Source of the DNA: RYN-230 sp963841695
GTDB taxonomy: Bacteria; Actinomycetota; Actinomycetes; Streptosporangiales; Streptosporangiaceae
Direction of reading: 5' to 3'
Assembly (NCBI GenBank): GCA_963841695.1
Contig: CAWJDQ010000002.1
Location: 744,001-808,000, forward strand
DNA: 64,000 nucleotides
Program-made: the position numbers and the translations under genes
Shown here: positions 53,369 through 63,280 of the stretch, in pieces
Layout: each line of letters opens with the position of its first letter
Numbering within the stretch: position 1 is the stretch's first letter
The notes under the pieces: model-generated
Database searches by the model: none
Told to the model about the DNA's origin: nothing
What the model saw: only the letters and a program-made list of their open reading frames with translations

Positions 53369-55007
53369 TCAGGGACGGATCCGGGCCAGGACGAGGGTGA
53401 TGTCATCCTCGCCGCGCTGGCGCAGCGCCTGGGTGGTGACCTCACAGGCGCTGTCCAGCGACGCGCCGGGCTGCTCCAGGGCGGAGCCGAGCGCGTCGCG
53501 GAGCGCGCCGATGCCGTCATCCAGCGCCCGGGTACGGCTTTCGGCCAGCCCGTCGGTGTACAGCGCGAGGGTGGCCCCGGGCGGCAGGCTGACCTCGCGC
53601 CGTCTCGAACGCGCCGGTGCTGAGGCCGAGGGGAAGCCCGGCCGGCACGGTCAGCACCTCGGTGGCGCCGCCCGGCAGCGCGAGCACGGGGGGCGGGTGC
53701 CCGGCGCCGGCGATCACGCACGTGCTGGCCGAGGTGTCGATCACGGCGCAGACACAGGTGGCGTACGGCGAGGCGGGCATGCCCGGCGGCCAGCGCGTCC
53801 AGCCTGGCCAGCACCTCACCGGGCGGCACGTCCAGTCCGGCCAGCAGGTGCGTGGCCGTGCGCAGCTGCACCATCACGGCCGCCGCCTCCGGGCCATGCC
53901 CCATCGCGTCCCCGACGACCAGCGCCACCCGGCCGCCGGGCAGCGCCACGATGTCGTGCCAGTCCCCGCCCACCATGCTGGCGCCCACCGGCAGGTAGCG
54001 GTGCGCGACCTCCATGCCCGGCGGGACCTGCGGCTCGCCGGGGAGCAGGCCCCGCTGCAGCGCGAACGCGGTGCGCCGCTCCCGGTGGTACAGGCGGGCG
54101 TTGTCGATGCAGACCGCCGCCCGGGAGGCGAGTTCGCCCGCCGCGGCGATGTCCGCGGGCCCGAAGTCCGGGCTCTGCGGCGCCCGCCCGAACGTCGCGC
54201 ACCCGAGCACCACCCCCCGGGCCACCAGGGGCACGGACAGGAACGATGCGTAGCTGGACGCGAGATCCCGGCCGCCGGGGCGGCGGGCGACCCGCTCGGC
54301 GCTCTCCTCGTCCAGGTGGTCGAACAGGACCGGGCTGCGCCTGTGCATGGCCTGGAAGCTGGGTGAGTCATCGTCGAAGACCAGCACCTCACCGGGGCGC
54401 AGCACGCTGTCGGTGACCGCCGTGGGCTGGCCCGGCCAGCCGGGTCACCAGCCGCCGGACCACCGCGCCGTGCCCCGACTGGGGCGACACGGGCTCATCG
54501 GCGGCGAGCAGCCGCTCGAACACGAAAATGGAGACTGACGTCGGCGAACGCGGGCACCGCGACGTCGGCGACCTCACGTGCGGTGCGGGGAAGGTCGAGT
54601 GTGGTGCCGATCCGGTCGGCCGCCTCCCGCAGCCAGCCGGCGCCGATGGCCGGCGAGACATGCTGGCCGATCACCAGCACCCCGGCCCCCGGGCCGCCGA
54701 GCGGCTCCCAGCGCAGGGCGACCGGGCCGCTGCCGCCCGCGAAAGCCATGCTGACGGTCGCGGTCCAGACCCGGCCCGCCGCGACCTCGGCCAGCGCCTC
54801 GCCGGCCAGCTCGCGCTGCCCGGGACCGGTCATCAGCACGTCGCAGATGTCGTGCCCGGCCACCGCCGGCGCCGGATGCCCGAACAGCCGTTCCGCGGAC
54901 ATCGGCCAGGAGGTCACCCGCCCCCCGGCATCCAGGGTGAACGCGGCCAGGCCCGCCAGGTCCGGTCCGCGCCGCCGGGGCAGCGGCGGCCCGTGCTCCC
55001 CGGCCAT
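53369..55007 (-). pseudogene. PAS-GAF-PP2C (SpoIIE-type) serine phosphatase, frameshifted
   Basis: Reconstructed over five frames to about 545 residues. It opens with a PAS domain (LAAFTLDAGGRVTSWPMSAERLFG), followed by a GAF domain (ADRIGTTLDLPRTAREVADV, RAAVCIDNARLYHRERR). The SpoIIE domain has LLPGEPQVPPGMEVAHRYLP, VGGDWHDIVALPGGRVALVVGDAMGHG (metal-binding Asp/Gly), ALYTDGLAESR and RGEDDITLVLARIRP at the end. Extra bases near 54537, 54434, 53775 and 53612 disrupt it. Such proteins dephosphorylate anti-sigma antagonists in actinomycetes. The shifts could be sequence errors, since the protein between them is well conserved. Confidence 0.72.
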
Positions 55008-55268
55008 CTGTGCTGCCACCGGTCTCTGCACCAGTCCTCGCCGGCCAGTACCCGCCCCTCGCACCGGCCTGTCCGGCAATGGCCGCGGGCCATTCCCCGT
55101 CCGCGGCCACGCGGTACCGGCAATCATTGCCCGCACCCTGCGATATCGTGCAAAAAAGAAATGTATCGCAATATCAGCAGGACGACCTGCGGGGCGGAGC
55201 AGAACCACGACGACGATCTCCCAGGCAGGCGCCGCGGGCGCGGGGGCCGGGAGGAACACGGAGGCGGG

Positions 55269-56083
55269 ATGGCCGGCGAGCCGGACTGGGTACCGCCGGG
55301 CGTCGACATGAAGCGGGCGAACACCGCCCGGGTCTACGACTACTGGCTGGGCGGCACCCACAACTTCCTGGCCGACCAGGACCTCGCCCGCGCGATCCTG
55401 GCGGTCGAGCCCAACGCCCGGGCGGGCGCCCGGGCCAACCGGGAGTTCCTCGGCCGGGCGGTGCGGTTCCTGGCCGCGGCCGGAATCGGCCAGTTCCTCG
55501 ACATCGGCTCCGGCATTCCGACCCAGGGCAACGTGCACGAGGTCGCCCAGCAGGCCAGCCCGGGTGCGCGGGTGGTCTACGCCGACATCGACCCGGTCGC
55601 GATCGCGCACAGCAAGGCCATGCTGGCCGGGAATGAGAACGCCGCGGTCATCCAGGCCGACCTGCGCGACCAGGAAAAGATCCTCGGCGACCCCGCCGTC
55701 CAGCGGCTGATCGACTTCGGCCAGCCGACCGGGCTGCTGCTCGTCATGGTCCTGCATTTCATCGACGACGCCGACGGATCCCTGGCGGATCGTGGCCCGG
55801 CTGCGCGACGCGCTCGCGCCCGGGCAGCTACCTCGTGCTGGCCCACGCCACCACGGAGAGCAGGCCCGCGGTGGCCCAGGCCGCCGAGAAGGTGTACAAC
55901 CGCAGCGTCTCCACCGGCATACGCATGCGCTCGCGCGCCGACATCCTGCGCTTCTTCGATGGCTTCGAGCTCGTCGATCCCGGCCTGGTCTATATCCCGC
56001 AGTGGCGGCCAGGCTCCCCGGACGACGTCCCCGAGGACCCCGGCAAGTTCTGGGCCCTGGTGGGCGTGGGCCGCAAACCCTGA
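55269..56083 (+). pseudogene. SAM-dependent methyltransferase, PF04672 (DUF574) family, copy 2, frameshifted
   Basis: ATG 55269 follows GGAGGCGGG. ARVYDYWLGGTHNFLADQDL and FLDIGSGIPTQGNVHEVAQQ are the hallmarks. After LHFIDDAD an extra G near 55776 and an extra C near 55820 shift the frame twice. Restored, it gives DPWRIVARLRDALAPGSYLV, then LAHATTES and the family end ALVGVGRKP at 56083. About 270 residues. Both events are +1. Otherwise the protein looks functional. Confidence 0.82.
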
Positions 56084-56093
56084 CCCGCCGGCC

Positions 56094-56777
56094 TTACCGG
56101 GCGGTCCAGTGCCCGGTCAGGGCGGGGATGACCTCGTCGGCGTAGGCGTCGAAGGCCGCGGACATCGCCTCCGCGCTGTGGTTCTCCCCCGCCTGCCAGT
56201 CCCGGTTGGCCAGGAACACCATCGCGCCGATCATGGTCGCGAGCAGCCGGGGCCGCCGGTCGGCGGCCGGGTCGACGCCCTCCCGCTCGGCCAGCACCCG
56301 GATGACCTCGTCGTCGTGGTCGTGGACGTAGCGCAGGTAGGCGGCCAGCAGCGCGGGCGTGGTATCGATCAGCCCCATCACCGACAGGTAGGACGCCGCC
56401 TCCCCGGCCCGGCCGGAGAGCTGGCCGAGTGAGATCTGGAACGCCTGCCGGGCGGCGATGAGCGGTTCCTCCTGCGGGGGGCGGGCCGCCAGCGCCTCGG
56501 CGAAGGCCGTCGCCCCGTCCCGGACGAACGACAGCACCAGGTCTTCCTTGCTGGCGAAGTACCGGAAGAAGGTCCGCTCCGAGACATCCACCGCGTCGGT
56601 GATCTCGTGCACCGCGGTGTGGTCGTAACCCTGGGCCGCGAAGAGTTCCATCGCCGCCTCGATCAGGGCGTCCCGGGTGCGCTGCTTCTTGCGCTGCCGC
56701 CGGCCCGCCCCGGGGCCGGCCAGGCCCGGCTCCCCCGCCAGCGGCACCGCGGCCGCGGGCGGCGTGATCTGCGCCAC
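56094..56777 (-). CDS. TetR-family repressor of the MFS exporter
   Basis: A 227-residue protein. A low-complexity start precedes RDALIEAAMELFAAQGYDHTAVHEITDAVDVSERTFFRYFASK. The C-terminal domain is helical. It is divergent from the MFS transporter, with a palindrome between them. This is the classic layout of a drug-responsive repressor and its pump. Confidence 0.88.
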   Translation of the reverse strand: MAQITPPAAAVPLAGEPGLAGPGAGRRQRKKQRTRDALIEAAMELFAAQGYDHTAVHEITDAVDVSERTFFRYFASKEDLVLSFVRDGATAFAEALAARPPQEEPLIAARQAFQISLGQLSGRAGEAASYLSVMGLIDTTPALLAAYLRYVHDHDDEVIRVLAEREGVDPAADRRPRLLATMIGAMVFLANRDWQAGENHSAEAMSAAFDAYADEVIPALTGHWTAR

Positions 56778-56817
56778 AGGTACCTCCTCGTCTTATCGTA
56801 CCCAGGCCGGCGTATAT

Positions 56818-56832
56818 TGTCATGTACTGACA
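56818..56832. promoter_or_regulatory. Palindrome TGTCA-TGTAC-TGACA, candidate TetR operator
   Basis: Perfect 5-bp arms with a near-palindromic centre lie in the 125-bp gap between the divergent repressor and MFS genes. The surrounding TATATTG patch could supply a promoter. Binding by the adjacent TetR is inferred. Confidence 0.6.
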
Positions 56833-56902
56833 TCTGGCACCGTATGACGATCGATGCGAGCGGCCAGGGGCCCGGGCTCGGGCCCCGGGAAGAGACGGAC
56901 CC

Positions 56903-58532
56903 ATGGAGATGGAGACAGCGGCGGGCACCGCGACCGCCGCGACCGCCGCGACCGCCGCTGCGCGGCAGCCGGGCCGCGGGCGCCCGGCGCTGCGCGGCAA
57001 CCAGACGCTGACCCTGCTCACGGTCGCGCTGGGCGTGATGATGGTCGCCCCTGGACGGCACCATCGTGGCGGTGGCCAACCCGGCCATCCAGTCCCACCT
57101 GCACGCGTCCCTGGCCGGCATCCAGTGGGTCACCAACGCCTACCTGCTCGCCCTCGCGGTCAGCCTGATCACCATCGGCAAGTTCGGTGACCGGTTCGGG
57201 CACAAGAAGGTGTTCCTCACCGGCGTGACCGGCTTCGCGCTCAGTTCCGCGGCCATCGGGCTGTCCGGGACCATCGCCGGCAGCATCGGCCTGGTCATCG
57301 GGTTCCGGGTGCTGCAGGGGGTGTTCGGCGCGATGCTGCAGCCGACCGCCCTGGCCCTGCTCCGGGCGACGTTCCCGATCGAGAGGCTGAACTGGGCCAT
57401 CGGCATCTGGGGCGCGGTCATCGGCGCGTCCACGGCGGCCGGGCCGATCGTGGGCGGGCTATTGGTGCAGCACATCAGCTGGGAGTCCTGCTTCTACGTC
57501 AACGTCCCGGTCGGCGCGGCCGCCCTGATCATGAGCCTGCTCGTGCTCCGGGAGACCCCCTCGTCGGCGGCGGCCAGCTCGTTCGACATCCCGGGTACCG
57601 TCACCCTCTCCGCCGCGCTCTTCCTGCTCATCTGGGGACTGATCAAGGGGTCCAGCTACGGCTGGGGCTCGGCCCGGACGCTGGGGTTCCTCGGCGCCGC
57701 CGCGGCGTTCGGGCTGCTGTTCGTGCTCCGCGAGTCCCGCACCCGCCAGCCGCTGCTGCCGCTGCGGCTCTTCCGGTCCTCGTCGCTGTCGGCCGGCGTC
57801 GTGCTGGTCATCCTGCTGATGTTCGCCCTGTTCGGGGCCATGTTCTTCATGACCTTCTACCTGGAGAACGTGCACGGCCTCGACCCGGTCCAGGCGGGCG
57901 TGCACCTGCTGCCGATGACCGCGATGCTGATCGTCGGCTCCCCGCTCGCCGGGGCGGTGATCACCCGGGCGGGCCCGCGGATCCCGATGATGACCGGGAT
58001 GCTGATGGCCGCCGTCGCCCTGTTCGGCCTGTCCCGGCTGACCGCCGCCTACAGCCCGGACGACACGATCGTCTGGTTCGTGCTGCTCGGCCTGGGCCTG
58101 TCCCCGGTGATCGTGGGCGCGACCGACGTCATCGTCGGCAACGCGCCGGTCGAGCTGGCCGGCGTGGCCAGCGGGCTGCAGTCCACCGCGATGCAGCTCG
58201 GCGGCACCCTCGGCACCGCCGTGCTGGGCGCGGTGATGACCGCCACCGTCAGCAGCCTGCTGCCCGCCCGCTGGTCCGCCGCGCGCCTGCCTGCGCTGGC
58301 CCCGGCCCAGCTGGCCGGGGTGAAGAGTGCCGTCTCGGTCGGGGTGGCGCCGGTGACCGGGAGCACGCCACCGCGCGCCGCCAGCCTGATCACCCAGATC
58401 AGCCACGACACGTTCGTGAGCGGGATGCACGCGGCCTTCCTGGTGGCCGCGGTGGTCGCGCTGGCCGGGGCGGCGATCGCCCTGGTGACCAGGCCGGGCA
58501 ACGGCGGGGCCGGAGCGCACGCCAGCCACTGA
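56903..58532 (+). CDS. MFS drug transporter (DHA2/EmrB-QacA family), frameshifted near the start
   Basis: About 542 residues and 14 helices after reconstruction. The start MEMETAAGTATAAT is followed by LTLLTVALGVMMVA. An extra C near 57050 then interrupts the DHA2 motif LDGTIVAVANPAIQ. The remaining 488 residues are in one frame: motif A GKFGDRFGHKKVFL, RVLQGVFGAMLQPTALALL, and the 14-helix pattern to the end. It should export drugs using the proton gradient. A downstream GTG at 57066 could give a truncated protein. The divergent TetR probably represses it. Confidence 0.87.
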
Positions 58533-58642
58533 CCGGGTCGCGCGGCCCGGCCCGGGTGGCCGGACGGACCGTTGGAGAAGCAACGTGCCGGGCCGGCAGG
58601 CAGGCTCCGCGGCAGCCGCGTCCCGGGACCGGGACCGGGTGG

Positions 58643-60046
58643 CTAGAGGATCCCGCCCAGCCAGTCGAAGATCACCTGGTTGCGGCGCTGCGGGGCCATC
58701 GGGGCGCAGTGCAGCTGGGATCCCGAAGCCGGGGTGAACGTGTGCAGCGTCCTGGGGCACCGGAGCAGCTTCATCACCTGGGCGCCCTGGCCGGCGAAAC
58801 TCGGGTCCCCCACGTACTGATTGACCAGGGTCGGCGTGGTGATCTTCGGCAGGTAGGTCGCGGTTTCGTACCTGGCCAGGGCCTGGATCAGCGTGGCGAA
58901 GGTCGGCTGCAGGAACGGGTAGCTGGACTTGGTGAACAGGAACTGGGTGCTGAGCGGGAGCCTGGGGAAGATCTTCGCCCATTCCGCGTTGGCCGCGGCG
59001 TCGTGCCCCGACAGGGCCAGGGCCACGAGTTCCTTCGGCAGGGGGAACGCGGCCATGAAGTTGGCCACGCCGGGGTCCAGGACCAGCGCGGCGAGCCGGT
59101 GCTCGAAGGCGCCTGCCCGGGCGCACAGGGCCCCGCCCTGGCTCCAGCCGATCAGCGCGATGCGGTCGGCGTCCACGTCCGGGCGGGCCTGCAGGTAGTT
59201 GACGATCGGGGTGATGACCGCTTCCCAGTCGGGGCGGAACGGGATGCCCCGCAGGAAGAGCATGGAGCCCTGGCCGGGACCCTCGAAGATGAGCGCGTTA
59301 TAGCCCAGCGCGACCGCCTCGGCGGCGCCGTAGACGTACAGGCCGATGTTCTGCGCGTCGTTGCCGTTGTTGAGGATGACGGTGGGCCGCCTGGTCCCAG
59401 CGGCGGCGCCGGGCGGCCGCAGCAGCCAGCCCGGCATGCTGGACCGGCCGTAGGGAATCTGCACCCGCTCCGCGGCCGGGCTGAGCAGCCCCGCGGCCCG
59501 CACCCAGGCGTCGTTCATCGCCCGGTAGGCCGCCGCCTGCGACCGCCGCGGGTGGCTGGTGCCGATCGCGAAGTACAGCGGGTTGGCCAGGTAACTGGCC
59601 GCGCGCAGGAACGCCCCGGTGGCGGCCGGGCGGTTGCGGCGGCCCAGGGCTTCCTGGCCGAACCCGCTGACCAGCTGCCCCATCGAGCGGAAGGCCCGGT
59701 AGTAGGCGTCATAGGTGTCGCCGCCGTGGTGCACGCCGGTAAAGGCGGTGGCCACCTCCCCGTACTCAGCGGCCCCGTAGCCCGCCGCCCCCAGCGTGAA
59801 CAGCGACTGGAGGTTCATGCTCGGATCAGCGAAGAAGACCAGCGGGTTCTCGGCGGCGGAGGCCTGGGCCGCCGCGGCGGCGTGGACCTGGCGGGCCGCG
59901 GCGGCGTGGACCTGGCGGGCCGCCGCGGCGGCGGGCAGCAGCGGCCCGGACGCGGCCAGCCCGGCGCCGAGCGTGGCTCCCGAGGCCAGTACCGCTCTCC
60001 GGGCGATCTTCGGGCGGCCCGCGGCGGCGGCGACTGGCCTGATCAT
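58643..60046 (-). CDS. Exported alpha/beta hydrolase with a Tat-like signal
   Basis: A 467-residue protein from ATG 60046. The signal contains KIARRAVLASGATLGAGL, a twin-arginine-like stretch, then a repeat ARQVHAAA x2. The hydrolase core is RRPTVILNNGNDAQNIGLYV (oxyanion strand), ALIFEGPGQGSMLF, and the nucleophile elbow LIGWSQGGALCARA. The acid and His lie in PTLVNQYVGDP and the C-terminal SGSQLHCAPM. It resembles acyl-hydrolases of the 2,6-dihydropseudooxynicotine hydrolase/FrsA type. Substrate unknown. Confidence 0.82.
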   Translation of the reverse strand: MIRPVAAAAGRPKIARRAVLASGATLGAGLAASGPLLPAAAAARQVHAAAARQVHAAAAAQASAAENPLVFFADPSMNLQSLFTLGAAGYGAAEYGEVATAFTGVHHGGDTYDAYYRAFRSMGQLVSGFGQEALGRRNRPAATGAFLRAASYLANPLYFAIGTSHPRRSQAAAYRAMNDAWVRAAGLLSPAAERVQIPYGRSSMPGWLLRPPGAAAGTRRPTVILNNGNDAQNIGLYVYGAAEAVALGYNALIFEGPGQGSMLFLRGIPFRPDWEAVITPIVNYLQARPDVDADRIALIGWSQGGALCARAGAFEHRLAALVLDPGVANFMAAFPLPKELVALALSGHDAAANAEWAKIFPRLPLSTQFLFTKSSYPFLQPTFATLIQALARYETATYLPKITTPTLVNQYVGDPSFAGQGAQVMKLLRCPRTLHTFTPASGSQLHCAPMAPQRRNQVIFDWLGGIL

Positions 60047-60165
60047 GGTTTCTCCGGTCTGCCCGGCCCGGACAGCTGGCGTCCCGTGGCCACTTGATAA
60101 CTCTGAGCGATCGTCTAGATACCCATCGTCATCAGGCGGGCAAACCCGTCCCCGGGTGATCTGGC

Positions 60166-60639
60166 TCAGGGCACGCTGGGCTCGCGGTGCTCGTCCAGGA
60201 ACCGCAGGGCCGCGTCGCCGTTGACCAGTGAGTTGTCGGCGAGCCACTCAACCGCCCGGCAGCGGGCCCGGGCGGCGCGGAAGGCGTCCCACGCGGGCAG
60301 CAGCTCCGGGGACTCCTGGTGGAGCTCGTCCTTGAACCGGCGGAAGGCCCCTTTGCCCTCGATGGCCCGGGCCAGCCTGCGGGCCGCCTGCTCGTCGCTG
60401 ACCTGCTCAGCGAAGTCGGCCATGTCCTGGTACCAGACGTAGGACGGCCGCGGATCGATGCAGATCAGGTCCAGTTCCTCGAGATCAACCGGGGTCTGGC
60501 CGTCGATCCCGGTGTCGGAGGTCCAGAAAACCACTTCCCCGGTTTCCGGGTTGATCAGCCACCGGTGTTCGTAGTCGGTCTGATCGGCCAATGCCTCGGC
60601 GATCTCGCTGAGGTCCAGGCTGCTGAGATCAAGCGCCAT
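60166..60639 (-). CDS. UPF0158-family protein
   Basis: A 157-residue acidic protein from ATG 60639. It reads LDLSEIAEALADQTDYEHRWLINPETGEVVFW, then CIDPRPSYVWYQDMADFAEQV, and ARAIEGKGAFRRFKDEL, the conserved features of UPF0158. Complete and of normal length; function unknown. It stands alone. Confidence 0.8.
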   Translation of the reverse strand: MALDLSSLDLSEIAEALADQTDYEHRWLINPETGEVVFWTSDTGIDGQTPVDLEELDLICIDPRPSYVWYQDMADFAEQVSDEQAARRLARAIEGKGAFRRFKDELHQESPELLPAWDAFRAARARCRAVEWLADNSLVNGDAALRFLDEHREPSVP

Positions 60640-60926
60640 GCCACCATCATCCCCTCGCGAAGCGGATCGGCCTCGCTCCAAAGCGGCCCTGCGGCCGAGC
60701 GGCCCTGCGGCAGCGCCGTGGCCCAGGCCAGCACGCCGGACCCAGGCGCGGAAAGTAACGCGCTATGTCACCACCCTAGCCAGACTGGCCCGGGTTATTT
60801 GGTGATCGCCTGAAGGCTGGCCGCGGGCCATAATCGCCTGATCGTAAACCCGGAGCGCAGCTCAGGCGCCGGACCAGCGCGTTGAATCCACAGCCGAGTT
60901 GAATTCACAGCGGAGGAGCGGCGGCG

Positions 60927-62535
60927 ATGCAGGCGCCCGGCCGGCGACCCGGACCCGGTAGCGAGCCCAGTCCCCTCGGAAGACGGGGATTCCTCTCCGT
61001 CGGCGGGGGCCTGCTGGCCGGTGCGGGCGCGCTCACCCTCCCCGGGACCGTGCTGGGCCGTCACCACCCGGCGGGTCCCGCCGGGACTGCCGGGCACGGG
61101 CTGCCCGCCGGGCCTGCCCGGCGCGGACTGCGGCCGATCTACCCCGCCGACCCCCGGTATGCCACCATGCGCATGGGCTTCAACCGGCGGTGGGTCGGTT
61201 CCCCCGCGTACATCCAGGTGGTCGGCAGCCCGGGCGAGACCGTGGCGGCCGTCCAGCGGGCGTACGACGCGGGGCTGCGCATCACCGTGCGCGGCGGCGG
61301 GCACTGCTACGAGAACTTCTCGTCCGGGAACGACGGCGGCGTCATCATCGACCTGAGCGGGATGCAGGGCGTGCGCCTGGACCCGGCCTGCCGGGTGCGC
61401 GTTGACGGCGGCGCCACCCTCTGGAACGTCTACGAGACCCTGTTCAAGGACTTTAACCTCAGCCTGCCCGGCGGCTCCTGTTACTCGGTGGGGGCAGGCG
61501 GCCACATCGTGGGCGGCGGGTACGGGCTGCTGTCCAGGCTGCACGGCCTGACCGTGGACTACCTGGCCGGGGTGGACGTGGTCTGCGTTCAACCGGCGCG
61601 GCCGGGCCCGGCTGGTCCGGGCCCGGAAAGACGATCCGCAGACCGGGCGGCTGCTGTGGGCGCACACCGGCGGCGGCGGGGGCAACTTCGGCATCGTCAC
61701 CGCGTACTACTTCACCCGGCTGCCCAACCCGCCCGTCCAGGTGCGGCTGGCCACCACGACCTGGCCGTGGTCCGGCCTGACTGCCCGGGGCTTCGCCACC
61801 CTGCTGCGCAATTACGGGCGTTTCATGGAAGCCCGCAGCTCGCCGTCGAGCCCCTTTGCGGGCCTGTTTTCCTTGCTCAAACTGTTCCACCGCTCGGCGG
61901 GCCAGATCTCGATGATCACCCAGGCGGCCGGGCCCGCGTTCGGCCTGCTGCCCTCGTTCCTCGCCCAGATCGGCCACGGCGTTCCGGGCGGGACGACGAC
62001 GATGGAGACTCTTCCCTGGCTCCAGGCCACCCAGACGCTCAACGGGTCCGGGCCGAATCAGCGCGGCAAATACAAGTCCGCGTACCTGAAGACCGCGTTC
62101 CCCGAGGACCAGATCCGGGCCATCTACGGCGCGCTGACCGACGTTCACTACGCCAATCCGCAGGCCCTGCTGCAGGTTGACTCCTACGGGTGCCAGGTCA
62201 ACGTGCCGCCGGCCGACGCCACCGCCGTGGCGCAGCGATCCTCGGTCATGAAGCTGCAGTACCAGACGTACTGGACCTCACCCGAGGACGACGAGGCCAA
62301 CCTGCGCTGGATCAACCAGTTCTACGCCCGCGTGTACGCGGCGAGCGGCGGTGTCCCCGTGTCCAACCGGGTCACCGACGGCTGTTTCATCAACTATCCC
62401 GACGTTGACCTGCCGCCCACCTGGCCGGCGCTGTACTACAAGGCCGGCTATCCCGAGCTGCAGGCGGTCAAGGCGCACTGGGACCCGCGCAACGTTTTCC
62501 ACCACGCCCAGTCGATCACCCCGGCCGCGCACTGA
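60927..62535 (+). pseudogene. Tat-exported FAD-linked oxidoreductase (berberine-bridge type), frameshifted
   Basis: About 535 residues after reconstruction. ATG 60927 follows GGAGGAGC. The Tat signal is RRGFLSVGGGLLAGAGALTL. The FAD-binding domain has VRGGGHCYENFSS (His attachment) and GGSCYSVGAGGHIVGGGYG, whose Cys suggests a second covalent bond to FAD as in berberine-bridge enzymes. An extra base near 61590 breaks the frame after DVVCV. Reading resumes NRRGRARLVRARKDDPQTG and runs to the BBE motif FINYPDVDLPPTWPALYYKA, ending at 62535. Typical reactions are oxidation of sugars or secondary metabolites outside the cell. Confidence 0.8.
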
Positions 62536-62536
62536 T

Positions 62537-63085
62537 TCAGCGCTCCGGCGGCAGCAGCTCGGTGCGGTACCGCGGCGCCAGGGCCTGCGATCTGGCGATG
62601 AAGGCCGCTTGCGCGGCGCTGTCCAGCCCGGGCGGCGGCTCGGTCCGGCTGGCCACCGTCTGGCCGACCTCGAGGAAGAACTCCTCCTGCCCGGACGGCG
62701 AGCACATGCACAGCAGCCGCGCGGGACGGCCGGACGCGTTCCTGAACGCGTGCGGGGCGTTGGCCGGCACGTTGACGGTCTCGCCGGCCCGGGCCACGGA
62801 CCGTTCGCCCCGGAAGGTGAGCTCGACCTCGCCCTCCAGCACGCTGAACATCTCCTCGAAGTCATGACGGTGCGGCGGCGGCCCGCCGCCGGGCGGCACG
62901 AGCATGTCGATGAGGGTGTACCGGCCCGCGGTGTCCTCGCCGGTGAGCAGGATGGTGTAGGTGTCACCCACCAGCCCCACGTGCGGCAGGGACTGGTCGC
63001 TGTCCGGCCGGGCGACGGCCAGCCGGCGCGACGGGTCGTCGGGCGGGATGGCCGGGTGCGGGGAGGTCTCCGGGCTGTCGGTCAT
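62537..63085 (-). CDS. Cupin-domain protein
   Basis: A 182-residue protein from ATG 63085 after AAGGAGTAG. The cupin motifs are PPHRHDFEEMFSVLEGEVEL (metal-binding His/His/Glu) and VPANAPHAFRNASG (third His). About 40 residues precede the barrel and a helical C-terminus follows. It is convergent with the flavoenzyme, 1 bp apart. It may be a small dioxygenase or a metabolite-binding protein. Confidence 0.85.
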   Translation of the reverse strand: MTDSPETSPHPAIPPDDPSRRLAVARPDSDQSLPHVGLVGDTYTILLTGEDTAGRYTLIDMLVPPGGGPPPHRHDFEEMFSVLEGEVELTFRGERSVARAGETVNVPANAPHAFRNASGRPARLLCMCSPSGQEEFFLEVGQTVASRTEPPPGLDSAAQAAFIARSQALAPRYRTELLPPER

Positions 63086-63280
63086 GGCGCTACTCCTTCT
63101 TGTCCTCCACCGGAACCGTGTCCGCTGCCGGAACCCTGTCCCCGCTGGATCCTTGTCCTCCGCCGGTACCCCGTGCCGGGACGCTGACCCCTGCGCGTCG
63201 AGGATAATCCGGTTGGGTCCGGTTACCCTGGGCGTTCCGGGCATCTCCCTCGGCAGACCGCGGCAGAAAGCGGGGCTCTC

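Noticed and set aside
57459..59126. A 555-codon minus-strand frame across the MFS and hydrolase genes
   Set aside because: Arg/Pro/Gly-rich shadow of two well-supported genes; no motif or ribosome site.
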